Source: Turnera subulata
Taxonomy: Eukaryota > Streptophyta > Magnoliopsida > Malpighiales > Passifloraceae
DNA length: 64,000 nt
Direction of reading: 5' to 3'
Assembly: GCA_028386065.3 (NCBI GenBank)
Contig: JAKUCV010004284.1
Span: 1-64,000 of the forward strand
Position numbers and translations under genes: made by a program. This document shows positions 33,705 through 45,299 of this stretch, one piece after another. Under the pieces are notes generated by a model. The model was not told the origin of the DNA and did not search any database. It saw only the letters and a list, made by a program, of their open reading frames with translations. The stretch's first letter is position 1. Every line of letters begins with the position of its first letter.

Positions 33705-34881
33705 TGTGAACACCTCAAATTTGATCCACTGATATTTTATTGAATTATGAATATGTCATTGTTTGCAGATTGATGAGATGATTCGATCCTTAGAGTATTA
33801 ATATGTTACTAATTCTGAATTTTTGGTACTTTCAACTTGGAAATGAAGTTAATAAAATGTGGGCATTTAATTGTTTTAGGCCTTTTAGTTATTTTTAGAC
33901 CCAATTGAGATGATTTTGGATATTTAAATGATTAAGAGCCTGGACTAATTAAATATGAATCCTCCAGTAATATTGGCCCATAAAAAACATTAAGCTTAGT
34001 GGCCTTTTAGTCTGAATTTTGTCCAGAATTCAGATTAAAATAGTTCCTTATTTGTTTTTAATGTTTATGGTATGTAGAGTGAAGTGAGGAGGAGGAAAAC
34101 TAAATTAGGTAGAAGGTTGTGGGTAGGCTACAAGTTAGGTGGTTCTCTGGAGCTGAAAACAGGTAAAAAACTGTTTAGGTAGAAGAGGAAGGTTCTAGTA
34201 GAGGCAATCTCAGTATTTTTGCAATATTTAGAGCTGTAGATATTGGTTTGCTACGGTGTTCCTGGAAAGTTAAGACATAGCGCTACAACTTTCCTGTTCA
34301 GGTCAGATGCCAGTTTGGCCTCCTTCTAATCCGAATTCCTTGTTTAATTTCTGCCCAGATTCTGTTATGGGAGTGGTAAGCGCATAGGAGCAAGAGGAGG
34401 GCTACAAGAGGTAAGTCGTTCTGATCGTATTGGTTGATTGTTGCTGTGACATGATGATGTTTATGATGTGATTGTATGTGATGCATGTAAGAACTACGTG
34501 AGCTTTGAACCCATTATCAGGGGGTACATAGGCAGTTTCTAATGGATTGAAACGCAAGCTCAATCTTTATTTATGTTCTATTTTATTTTAGTTTTGTTTT
34601 TGTTATCTATTTATTTGTGCATGGCATATGTTAATCACTAATTGCACATGATCTCTCCCCAACATGGATGGGTGCCTCACACCTTCCCATCCGTGACAAA
34701 CCCTTGGGTCCACATCTTTGCTTCGCTTATCAGTTGCATAAAGGAGTCATCAGTTGCTTAAAGAAGGTTTTCCCCGAGTTTTTTCCTTTAATAAAATGCG
34801 GGTGGCGACTCAAAAGATGAGGATGACGGTTAAGAAGAAGGTGGTGAGTACGCTCAATGCAATTTGAGTCGGATATTCACA
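33705..34881 (+). repeat. Family B 3' LTR lacking its promoter part
   Basis: TGTGAACACC...GATATTCACA, 1177 bp against 1763 bp for the 5' partner. The segment equivalent to about 25925-26440, holding the ATGACCGCC motifs, TATA box and hairpin, is missing: aactgtttaggtagaagaggaaggttctag joins the two sides. Confidence 0.85.
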
Positions 34882-35809
34882 CCAATTCAACTCCATTTTT
34901 AAATTCCCCGATGCCGGCCACTCAGCGAGGCCTGCCAACTACAACGTTGAAGCCTTTTGGAACGAAATCTCCAACTCTCCAAGTCATAATTCTTTAGCAA
35001 GCAGCGCTACATGATTTCACAGTCGCAGCCTAAGGAACATCCAGCACTTCCTATCCCACAACTTCTATGATAGGAAAAGGAGCCGTCTGACCGTCTAGAC
35101 AAAGGAGTTGTTCATCCCCTAGTCCATGGTACGCCAACAACCCACTAACACAGGCTCCTTCATCCTTTGGCAATTCCAACAGCAGCCTTACACAGTACCT
35201 CCCTAGAGCAGGAATCATCACCGCACTAGCCCGACACAATGGCTCTTCCTCGGCCAGTTCTAACAGGTGGAAGGCACCACCTGGATCGACACTAACTTCC
35301 TTGGGAGGTTGAATTTGCCCCCACCACAGCCTAAGGAATAGGCTGATGCCGCTGGAGCAGCACACCCGCAGAATGTCAAAGCACAGGACCTCCCGCAGGG
35401 TCAGCCTACAGTTCCATCACAACCACAGGCCCGGGGACAGGCACAGCCTGTGACCAGAGACTAGGTCATCGACATCTTCGAGCAGATTCAAGATTGGTTC
35501 GGACAGTAATTTATTCCTATCCAACAGAACCAACAGCACCTACAAGAAGCCCTCGCTGCTCAGGAAGGCAGACAACAGCGCATTCAAGAGAGCATTACCG
35601 ATCAGGAAATGCAATTGACAGCATCGATGGGCGATATGCACAGTAGCCTCTCTAAGGGGATTATCGAAATGAAGAGGAATGCAGAATTACAAACCCTTGC
35701 AATGAGAGACTTCCACAACCAGTACACGGGCCAGCACGTACAGCTGCAAGAAACCCTCACAAACCTCCTTAACATGGTGAGGGCACTCACAAGAGCACCC
35801 AGGATGTAG
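34882..35809 (+). pseudogene. Third ORF of G0, part 3 (degenerate C-terminus)
   Basis: After one copy of the duplication is removed, the frame from 25384 continues as FNSIFKFPDAGHSARPANYN and VEAFWNEISNSPS, then meets a TGA near 35010. Similarity to a coding sequence goes on with several stops through RNIQHFLSHNFYDRK, a Pro/Gln-rich stretch, and a final glutamine-rich helical segment (35560-35805, ...QYTGQHVQLQETLTNLL) ending in TAG at 35807-35809. The protein was long, with an internal domain and a coiled tail. No transmembrane helix is evident, so an envelope role is not supported by sequence. Confidence 0.65.
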
Positions 35810-36005
35810 AGCCACCAGCAGTCCGCAAGCGGCCCAAAAAATGTCTCCTTCCCCTCGCTCCAACACCCTAAAGACTAGTTCAGGATGGCTAACCCCACAC
35901 CACATAGCATCACTTTCAGTTTGGGGTATTTTTGTGTTTTTACATCTTAGACTAGCAATTTTACCTTTTGATTTTTGGTTATGTTGTTTTTATGTATCTT
36001 TGTTT
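35810..36005 (+). other. G0 sequence after the third ORF
   Basis: A T-rich stretch (35910-36005), possibly a 3' untranslated part, ends where the Copia LTR begins. No further feature seen. Confidence 0.4.
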
Positions 36006-37489
36006 TGTAAGTTGCCGGGCATGCAAACTTGACAATCAAGAGCAGCGGAAAGACCCGGAAACCTTGGAGGATCCAAGTGAAGCAACTAAACCGAACTACA
36101 AAAACAAACATACCTGAAACGGTTAGGATCTTTCACCTAACTGAAGAACCGAATCAGCTAAAGCCGGAAGAATATCCTGCTCCTCTACGGTATCCACACG
36201 AACCATCAATCACCGGCCGGAATCGTCTCACGATCTCCAACCCCGAGCACTCTAGAACCGTGGTGCTAGCTACGGATTTCCGGGAGCTATATGTGGTGTT
36301 TATGGTATCTCTTTCTTTCACAAAGAAGAGAGGAAGATGTGTGTGTGTTTCTTGCTCTGAAAAACTCATAATTCAGAATACAAGAGAGAGTGAGAAGGGT
36401 CAAGAGAAATCTAATTACTCTACCCCCAATTAGTGTTAAGAGACAGTGGGATAATGGCCAACATATTGGCCCATTATCTTTTATGATTATGTCTCTACTA
36501 ATGTACAAACACTCATCACAACACTAATTTGGTCCAATAATTCTGTCAATAACTGAACCAAACCAGCCCAAAACGACCCTGGTCCAACCACGGTCCAACC
36601 ATGGTCCAACCACACCCGATCGAACCATGGTCCAACCACGGTTCAACCACCTGCTCGAATCAACGATTCTATGTGTGTGACCCTGTAGGCACTTGTAACG
36701 TTTGGCAATAATTGTAAAATCTCATTTTACAACTATATGCAAAGAGCGGCATCTAGCAACACATCATTGCTACCCGAACGACAAGATCAGTACTGATTCT
36801 ATATGCCTCGGAACATGTCATCGTCCTTTCGTCCCATTATCAAGATTAAACCGAGACATGGAAAACGTCAATCACGTATATGTTTAATCTTAGTTTCTTG
36901 ATCCCCGAGCTAACTGTGTAATACGGATCCTAATGATATCACCATATCATATAATCCGAGCATGGCCATGCATTTACAATTCAACTCTATCAAGAGGCCC
37001 ATCTGATAATATACCCGTTATATTGGTCGGACGAAACCCATCTTGATCAATCAAAACCCACTACACATTTATGATATACCCAATGATTACCCTTAAGTCC
37101 ACCCAATTACGGATGACTAGGAATAATATCAAAGTATATGACTTACATGTTGGGAACCTTGAAGATCTCAGGTCTAAGAACCACTAATGACAATCATATA
37201 ACGTTCCATGTAGGGTTCTTATGTAGGTCGGTCCAGTCCACAAGTTCTCTAACTTGTACCCGTATGTAGAATTCATATCTCATATAATTCTCAACATACG
37301 CTAGTCTTAATTTATTATTACAACCCATCCATAATAATAATCGACTAGGGACATTTTAAGAATACAAAGTATTCTAGGGTTATAAATATGTGCAAGCGAT
37401 TCTCTCATAATCATATTTATTGGAATAACCTCAATGTATATACATGACTACAATCATCCATTGATTGGCTTTTGGGCATATTACTAACA
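36006..37489 (-). repeat. Copia 3' LTR
   Basis: In plus orientation it reads TGTAAGTTGCCGGGC to catattactaaca (1484 bp); the related LTR at 60779-62207 reads TGTAAGTAACTGGGC to acactaaca. The neighbouring bases 37490-37505 give, when reversed, the polypurine tract AAGTGGGAGAT. Five ggtccaacca-type repeats lie at 36581-36651. Confidence 0.9.
36581..36651 (-). promoter_or_regulatory. Cluster of CCAACC repeats in the Copia LTR
   Basis: Five units of (c)ggtccaacca or ggttcaacca come in about 70 bases; a similar set lies at 61401-61472 in the second LTR. CCAACC is the core of MYB-bound AC elements, and MYB-bound repeats are known in the Tto1 Copia LTR. A promoter role here is inferred. Confidence 0.45.
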
Positions 37490-37503
37490 ATCTCCCACTT
37501 GCA

Positions 37504-38959
37504 CTAAAGCCAATCAACCATGGATCTAATACCAATGGATGCGCAATGACCATCATGCTTCTGCTGTGTGAGCGGCTTAGTCAAGGGATTTGCTACATTG
37601 TTCTCAGAAGGAACTCTGCACAGCCTGACATCGCCTCTATCTATGATCTCTCTAATAAGATGATAGCGTCGGAGTATATGTTTGGATCTCTGGTGGTATC
37701 TAGGCTCTTGAGCCTGTGGGATTGTCCCATTACGGTCACAATAGAGCTCAATCGGACTCTCAATACTAGGAACCACCCCAAGTTTAGTTACAAACTTCTT
37801 ATTCCAAGCAGCCTCTTTCGCGGCATCTGAGGCAGCAATGTACTCAACCTCGGTTGTAGAGTCTGCAACTGTCTCTTGTTTAGAACTCTTCCAACATACA
37901 GCACCACCTCTAAGACAAAACACATAACCTGATTGCGGTCTGAAGTCATCCCTGTCTGTTTGGAAGCTAGCATCTATGTAACCCTTTACAACAAGCTCAT
38001 CAACGCTTCCATACACAAGGAATGCATCCTTAGTCCTTCTCAAGTACTTAAGGATGTTCTTAACCGCTTTCCAGTGACTCTCACCGGGATCAGATTGATA
38101 TCTGCTTGTGACACTCAAAGCATAAGTGACATCCGGTCGAGTACATATCATGGAATACATGATAGATCCTATTTCCGAAGCATAAGAGATCTTACTCATC
38201 TGCTCTCTCGCCTTCGATGTACTAGGACATTGATTCTTAGACAGAGATACGCCATGTGACACAGGCAAGAATCCTTTCTTGGAATCTTGCATGCTAAACC
38301 TCTTTAGCACCTTGCCAATATACGTACTCTGACTTAGCCCGAGAAGCCTTTTGGATCTATCTCTATAGATCTTTATAGCTAACACACAGGCAACTTCTCC
38401 TAAGTCCTTCATCGAGAAATTCTTCCCTAACCAAGTCTATACAGACTGTAGTGTCAGAATATCATTCCCAATGAGTAGAATGTCGTCAATATACAACAGC
38501 AAGAAAACAACAGTGCTCCCACTAACCTTCTTGTAAACACATGGTTCATCTTCATTCTTAATGAAACCAAACTCTTTGATTACATCATTAAAACGAAGAT
38601 TCCAACTCCTAGAAGCTTGCTTCGACCCATAGATGGATCTTTGCAACTTGCATACCATATTAGCATTCTCCGGATCGACAAAACCTTCAGGTTGTGTCAT
38701 GTACACATCCTCTAAAAGATTTCCATTTAGGAAAGCGGTTTTGACATCCATCTGCCATTTCTCATAATCATGGTATGCCGCTATTGCCAACAGAATCTGG
38801 ATGGATTTAACCATGGCAACTGGTGAGAAAGTTTCATCATAGTCTATACCATGAACTTGTTTGAAACCTTTCGCAACCAATTGCCCTTTATAGGTAATCA
38901 CATTACCATCCATGTCGGTCTTTTTCTTAAAGACCCATTTGCACCCTATGTGTTTTACC
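37504..38959 (-). pseudogene. Copia pol: RT and RNase H, one in-frame stop
   Basis: On the minus strand the frame enters at 38959 with IGCKWVFKKKTDMDGN and runs through MDVKTAFLNGNL, the catalytic block LLYIDDILLIGND, and a stop TAG at 38434-38436. It continues through YVFCLRGGAVCWKSSKQETV (RNase H) to the conserved ENNVANPLTKPLTQQKH near the end. Apart from the stop the frame is intact to 37504. Integrase, gag and most of the N-terminal RT are absent. Confidence 0.92.
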
Positions 38960-41900
38960 CATTTGCATCAAATTGAACCCAAGAACGCACATGATGCCAT
39001 CAGTGATGACAGTTGGGTTATTGCAATGCAAGAAGAACTGAATCAGTTCAAACGAAGTGATGTTTGGGAATTGGTTCTAAGACCTCCTGAATATCCTATC
39101 ATTGGCACAAAATGGGTTTTCAGAAAGAAGCTTGATGAAACCGGAATTGTGGTAAGAAATAATGCAAGGTTAGTTGCTCAAGGTTATAATCAAGAAGAAG
39201 GTATAGATTATGATGAGACTTTTGCTCCTGTTGCTAGACTAGAATCTATTTGCATGCTACATGCCTTTGCATCTTATAGACCATTTAAACTATATAAAAT
39301 GGATGTTAAGAGTGCATTCTTAAATAGTTTTATTATGGAAGAAATTTATGCTGAGTAACCACCCAGTTTTGAGTGCCATGAATATCCAGATCATGTGTAT
39401 AAACTTAAAAAGGCATTATATAGACTAAAACAACCTCATAGAGCATGGTATGATAGATTGAGTACTTATCTTGTGAACAAAGGCTTTAGGAGAGAAAAAG
39501 TTGATTCAACATTATTTGTTAAGACATGCAAGAATGATGTGATCATTGTACAAATATATGTTGATGATATCTTGTTTGGTGCTACTAATGATTCTTTTTG
39601 TAAGGACTTTGAGAAGCTTATGCATAGTGAATTTGAGATGAGTATATTGGGTGAACTCACTTACTTTCTGGGATTTCAAGTAAAACAACTTGAAGGTGGC
39701 ATCTTTATAAACCAAGCCAGGTACATTCGGGAACTACTGAAGCGATTTGGTATGGATGTGTGAATACTAGACCCAAAATCACTTGGGCCTATTCACCTAT
39801 TCCTTCACCTTCTTCCTCAGGTAAATCCCATGTCATTGGAGTCGCCACCCAAATTTTATTAAGGACAAAACTTGGGAAAAACCTTTAAATGACTCTTTTA
39901 GGCAACATGGTCATGGCGAACCAAAGACATGGGATCGGGGGTTCGTCACGGATGGGAAGGTGTTAGGCACACACCCGTGTTAGGTCGAAATCTTATGCAA
40001 TTGAAGAGTATAAGTGTGCTTTTTGCGGGTGTGCAAGGGTGGAAACAAATCACATAAAAATAACAGAATCAAATTGGAGGGGAAGGAGAAGAAGGTTCGG
40101 AATAAAAAGGAAAAATAAAAATATTTGGGCTTGAGTCTCCACCACTAGAGACCACCTACGTACCCTGGCGACCGGGTTCAAAGCCCACGTAATTCTTACA
40201 TGGCTTCACAACAATCACATAATCACCAAAAAAATTATCAAATCACCTGCAAGTATTAATCAATAGTGTGCGCAATTAAAAGGGGTAGAACACATATCTC
40301 GATTGTTGGACTGAATCTATGGTCGTCTTCTACTAGATTTTGAACAATAAAAACGGTCGATTCAGCTTCTGGTCTCAACAGCAAAGTTGTAGCTCTTCCT
40401 CTTAGCTTTCCAGAGAGTCCAAGATCACAGCAACCGACCTTTAGAACCCGAGATATGAATTATTTTCCGAGGCTGCTCGCATCAGGTCCTTCTATTCGGA
40501 TTTCCCACCTTTTTGGTCCCGGATTGCTTTTGATTGCTGCACCTTCTTGATCTTCTCTTGCTGGCTTCCTTCTTGATGTTTTCCCACGAAATTCCTCCAG
40601 AATTTCTGCCCTAAAAGTGTTTCTAGGCTTGGAGAAGCAGAGTTTCTCCAAGCAAACAAAGCTTATTGGGGGTGTGTGTAATGAGAGATCGATCCTTTGA
40701 AATGTGTGTGAAGGGTCCTATTCATAGTGTTCTGGGAAGCCTAGGGGCGTGGACCTGCTTAATGGTGAAGATTATACCCAAAAATCTGGTCCAAAACCGC
40801 GTAGGATCGAAATTAGAAATAGAATCGGAAATTTGGGCGAATCTGGCAAGTGACCACCGGTACCGGCGGTCTTCTGCTGTATGACCACCGGTACCGGCGG
40901 TCATGTGTGGATGTCCGCCGGCACCTGGCGGTCACTGGGAGAGGACCGCCCGGCAGTCCGCGTGTCACCCGTTCTTTCCATTTTCGAACCCCCAATCCCC
41001 CTAATTCAGCTCTGATTTGTTCCTACCGCGTAATCAACCCCTAATCAACCCTGACTCACTCAATTACTTGATTATTACTCCCCTAAATCATTCCATAATT
41101 GATTGATTACACATTGACACCCATTTTGAGCAAAATCATACCAAAAATACAAAATCTAATTAAATGATGATTTAACTCTGATTTTTCATGAAAATCAGAG
41201 CTAAATTAACCTGCAAGAGATGTGTTAATGGGCTGATCATACTCTAGAGAATTAACTTGGGCCCTTAAAACCATTCTTAACCCAGGAATAAATCTTCTCA
41301 ATATAATTCGATTAAGAAATAGATAAAAGGCCCCAGTAGTTAAATTATATATTCCAGCCTAAATACCTTATTATATATTTTATTATAAGACTAAATCATC
41401 ATATTAATTCTAGAGTTCAAATACATGAAGGTCCAAATTATCAAAATATATCATTTCTACTGAGTTAAATTCATGACATGTCTTAATCCTAAGAATGAAT
41501 CTTCTCATCAATTCAAGGTTCAAGTATGTTTAAAATCCAATTTTAGTAGAAAATTCGTGGGTCAAATTTGGGTGTTCACAGGATGCAACCAAATCAAGTC
41601 CCACACCTATGAGTACATCAACCAAGCTTGACAAAGATGAGAATGGTAAGGATGTTGATATCAAGATGTACAGAGGCATGATAGGTAGTCTTCTTTATCT
41701 CACGGCTACTAGACCTGATATCATGTTTAGTGTATGTTTATGTGCTCGATTTCAATCTTGTCCAAAAGAATCTCACCTAAGAGCCATTAACTGCATCTTT
41801 AAGTATTTGAAAGCTACACCATCATTAGGATTATCGTATCCCAAAGTCGATGCTTTTACTTTGACTAGCTATTCAGATGTTGACTTTGCAAGACGCAACT

Positions 41901-42330
41901 TAGACAGAAAAAGCACAAGTGAGGAACATGTCAATTGCTTGGACAATCTCTTGTGTCTTGGTCAAGCAAGAAGCAGAATTCGGTTGCAACATCTACCACA
42001 GAAGCTGAATATGTTGCAGCTGAAGCATATTGTGCTCAAGTTCTATGGATGAAACAAACCTTATCTGATTATGGACTAACGTTTAACTGTGTGCCATTCT
42101 ATTGTGATAGTTCCAGTGCAATCAATTTGACCAAAAAATTTCTGTGCAACATTCTCGAACCAAGCACATTGAAGTTAGACATCATTTCATCCGAGATCAT
42201 GTGTTGAAGAAAAATGTTTTCATTGAGTTTGTCAAGACTGAAAATCATCTTGCTGACATCTTTACAAAGCCACTCAAGGAGGAATAATTTACAAAAATCA
42301 AACTTGAGCTGGGCATGTGCAATCTAGCTT
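38960..42330 (+). pseudogene. Sirevirus pol: RT and RNase H, split by a solo LTR
   Basis: The plus-strand frame begins with HQIEPKNAHDAISDD, a typical Sirevirus RT entry, then EELNQFKRSDVWELV, ARLVAQGYNQEEGIDYDETF, MDVKSAFLN, a stop TAA at 39356-39358, YKLKKALYRLKQ, and the catalytic IYVDDILFGATND. At 39758 it is cut by the family B solo LTR and resumes at 41586 in frame with KSSPTPMSTSTKLDKD, RGMIGSLLYLTATRPDIMF. Frameshifts near 41920 and 42150 break the RNase H ([29 protein letters not shown]), ending [11 protein letters not shown] and TAA near 42287. The gene lacks all sequence before the RT. Confidence 0.92.
39759..41580 (-). repeat. Family B solo LTR in the Sirevirus RT gene
   Basis: TGTGAATACTAGACCC...GGGTGTTCACA, 1822 bp, with the exact duplication ggatg on both sides (39754-39758, 41581-41585). 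It is reversed relative to the LTR at 4120. It carries the leader hairpin (40627-40653), a decayed TATA box (40719-40726, TATGAATA on the minus strand) and two motif pairs at 40851-40904. Confidence 0.96.
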
Positions 42331-42600
42331 AAATGTTTTGTAAGTTGATCTGGTTGCTGCATAAACCATATTTGCATACATACATGTTCATGCATCATCA
42401 CATTAGTCTAATACAATCATAATACCTGCAGACGAACACTATGCATCCAAGCAAATGAGGACACTTTCAAAAGGTGTTCAAATCATCAGAAAGGCTGAGT
42501 CGGTAATTTGGTGAAGATTTGGTTTCACAAGAAACCATCTATCTATTGAGACTAAGAAGATATAATTTTTGGGAAAAACCATTAGGCTACTGTTGACGGT
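42331..42600 (+). other. Sirevirus spacer between pol and the envelope-like ORF
   Basis: AT-rich, with repeated catacatacatgttcatgcatcatc-like sequence and no open frame of note. Spacing before an envelope-like gene is usual for SIRE1-type elements. Confidence 0.5.
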
Positions 42601-45299
42601 TACTAACTGGCAGTTGATAAAAAAAGAAGAAGAGATGTCTAAAAAAGGGAAGTTGCTTTTCTAACAAAAGCAATAAACAGAAGTGGAGGAGTTAAATGCA
42701 CAAACCGCTCTACATTACACATAAAACTCCCACCAAAAAGACCCAAACACCAAAATCTACAAAAATCACCAAAAGCCCCTCTTTTAAGCCTAAATCTAGC
42801 ACTAACCCGAAGCTTACACCCAAGATTACTTGATACGGCAACACTACCAGAACAAAGCTAGATAGCACCTCCAAATCAATCAAAGTCTCCAAGATCAGCA
42901 ACCAATTCAACCAAATTAGGGTTTCAGCAAATACCTCTATCACCTCAAAACACAACAAAGGCGTTAAGCAACAATAGAGTAATAAAAGCTAGGAATCTTG
43001 TAAACGCCACAAGCAATTCAATTACTTGATAAGTAAACACAATCCCTAAAATAAACAAGAGAGAAATCCATCTAACTTGCAAAACAAGGTTTAAGAGAAC
43101 CTCCAACTTTATTAGCAAAATAGCTATCAGTAAACAATATTCATCATCCCCCTAAAATATGAACCCCAAGGGTCTTATTTATACTAGTCTAATACTAAAC
43201 CTAATGGACTTGGACTTGTAACTAAAAAAATAAAATAAAATAAAACGACTTTATGTTACTATTCACGCGGGTACTATTCACGTGAACAGTAATCCTAGCT
43301 CCAAAGTGGATTGGATTTGTAATTCCAATTCCCTCATGGACTAGGCTTTATAAATAAAAAGTAAACCCAACTTAAATAACTAAAGCCCAACAATTAATGA
43401 CCCAAATAATAAATAACACCAAGCCGAAATTATAATCCATAAATAATAAAATTCGGCTAAACTAAAATAATAAAAATAATTGATGTCGACTTGGGCCCCA
43501 CTTTCTCCAGCTAGATTGCCATCGTGGGCCCCACTATTCTCCAAGCTTATTCTCCATCTCTTCTTGAATTTCTTGTGAGAACGAATCTTGGACATGATTC
43601 TAAAAGTGAGCTTGTGATGATGAACTTTAAGCTTGTTAGAATACATCCAAGTTCCTTGCTTGTCGTTATTGCTTCCTCCATTGTCGCCTTGGCGTGCATT
43701 ATTCTTCCAGTCTCTATGCTTGCCTAGGTGATTTGCATCATTACTAAAGGGGTAACAGCGGCGGAAAAAGGGAAAACAACAAAATCCAAGTCAAGTCCAG
43801 ACTTGACTTTGACTGAGAAGCACGCTGCTGAAGGGCTCTAGAAGTTCAAGGAGGATCAATTCATGAAGAGGAAGTTGATTCAAAAAGGGAAAGAAACCAA
43901 GGTTGTAGCCAAAAAGAAACGTCCATGTACCATTCGATGGCACCAAAAATAGTGGAAACTTACCTACTGCAACACCAATTATGACACCCTTGCGAAAATG
44001 GGCATTTGAAACCACATTCAATCCTGAAATTGCGAGGAAAGTTACAGCTGCCTCACTTGATCCATACTTTGTTGTTAAGACTTTTCTTGAGGCTGAGCGA
44101 GTAGTGTTAGAACAAAACCCTGGTACCGCAAGATTTATTTCTAAGAAACCTACTGCAAAAGAAATAAATCCTATTGTGCATGCTATTTTTTGTCAATTTG
44201 GAAAACTGGGTTTGGATGAAACCAAACAATTCTTTGCATCTCATTATTGCAAAAATCTGTGCCTGAGGATGACAGTGAAGTGGTTGTCAAATCAAAGAAT
44301 TTAGAAAAGGATTTGGTTGCTGATAAAACCAAATTCCTGGAAGAGGTTGATAAGGAAGATATGATTGTAGATAAAAACAATCTTTCTGTACATGAGGATG
44401 GGTCCAGAAAATTCAAGACTCTCACTACGACCTACAATGTTGTCTTAGCGGATTTTGAAGATCTAGGAGTCACACCCATCTTGAACCACTACAGGCTTGA
44501 CTACTTGGCAACCTTGAAAACGCAAGTAGATGAGGGGATTGTAGTTGAATTCTACAAGAATCTGCGGATAAAGAAGGTTGGTGAAGAGGTTCATTATGTG
44601 GAAATCAATGTCTGGGGAAAGAGGATCAGAATCACTGTTGATCTTATTTAAGAGGTGCTGAAATTGAAGAAGGGCTCCATTAAGCACTACAACACAAAAT
44701 CCGAGCTGCGAGTGAATATCAAAGGAGCTCCATCCTATAGTCAGCAAGTTAAAGTTGCTTATGGTTTATCCAAGAAGAGAACTTACCAGCAATCAAACCC
44801 TCTTGCACGGGCTTTGATGTACATGATCACCAGGGTAATTCTGTCGCGCTCTTGGCACTTGGCAGAAATCAAAAAAGCTGATTTGTGGCTGGTTGCTTAC
44901 CTGATGCATAAGAGTCCTATTTACTGGACATATCAGATGCTGCATCACTTTCCCCTAAATAAATCAAGGAGTCATGGGCAGCTGATCACACTAATTGCTA
45001 GAAGGTTTGGTGTGAAGTCATCTAAATCACCCACTCTTATGAGCATTCTACTAATTAATCGGTTGACCCTCTCTAAAATGAGTATCAAGCTAAATTCAAA
45101 GGGTCAATATGAGGTGATCAAGGCTGAAGCAAGTGCTAAGAAAACTCAGCTGGAAAATCTTGCTACTCGTGTTGGTCTTCTGGAATCATATTTTAGTGAA
45201 CTTTGTGATGAGGTAAGGGATCTCAAGGCGGATATGATGGAACAATTTGAGAAAGTTCTTTCCAGATTGCCTCCTCCTGCTTTTTTTGATGATGAATGA
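42601..45299 (+). pseudogene. Sirevirus envelope-like ORF, broken and split by an insertion
   Basis: The N-terminal part (about 42700-42965) reads as a Lys/Pro/Ser-rich stretch with a stop. It is separated by an insert (about 42966-43743) from the body. The body gives FETTFNPEIARKVTAASLDP in one frame, then from 44247 VNVWGKRIR-like NVWGKRIRITVDLI followed by TAA (44649-44651). From 44655 to 45299 the same frame continues to a helical C-terminus (LENLATRVGLLESYFSELCDE; DMMEQFEKVLSRLPPPAFFDDE). Position after pol and the C-terminal coiled coil match the SIRE1 envelope-like gene. No membrane helix is visible in the remaining parts. Confidence 0.7.
42966..43743 (-). mobile_element. Unclassified insertion, LTR-like, in the envelope-like ORF
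   Basis: About 780 bases of AT-rich sequence unlike either side. Near-identical bases flank it: aaaggcgttaa on the left and aaaggggtaac on the right. On the minus strand a TATAAATAAGACCC box (near 43190) is followed by a possible AATAAAG signal. The palindrome ctattcacgtgaacag is at about 43268. Exact ends and class are uncertain; a short solo LTR is most likely. Confidence 0.45.

Larger units (their letters stand above)
25385..34881 (+). mobile_element. Family B (Ogre/Tat-like) element without pol, 9.5 kb
   Basis: The 5' LTR (25385-27147) and 3' LTR (33705-34881) flank a primer site, a gag-like remnant, long non-coding stretches and a tandem-repeat 3' region. Flanking duplications are ccaac (25380-25384) and ccaat (34882-34886), one base apart. 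No protease, RT, RNase H or integrase motif is visible, so it fits the TR-GAG type of non-autonomous element. A Sirevirus solo LTR is nested at 27756-29169. Confidence 0.85.
36006..38959 (-). mobile_element. Copia element, 3' part (3' LTR and pol end), minus strand
   Basis: The 3' LTR (36006-37489) and adjoining RNase H/RT coding sequence up to 38959 belong to the same family as the element at 60779-64000. The 5' part is missing: at 38959/38960 the sequence switches abruptly to a plus-strand Sirevirus RT. Confidence 0.9.

Noticed and set aside
40820..41000. Possible CpG island or host promoter
   Set aside because: The GC-rich block is the inverted-motif region of a family B LTR, found in the other LTRs too.
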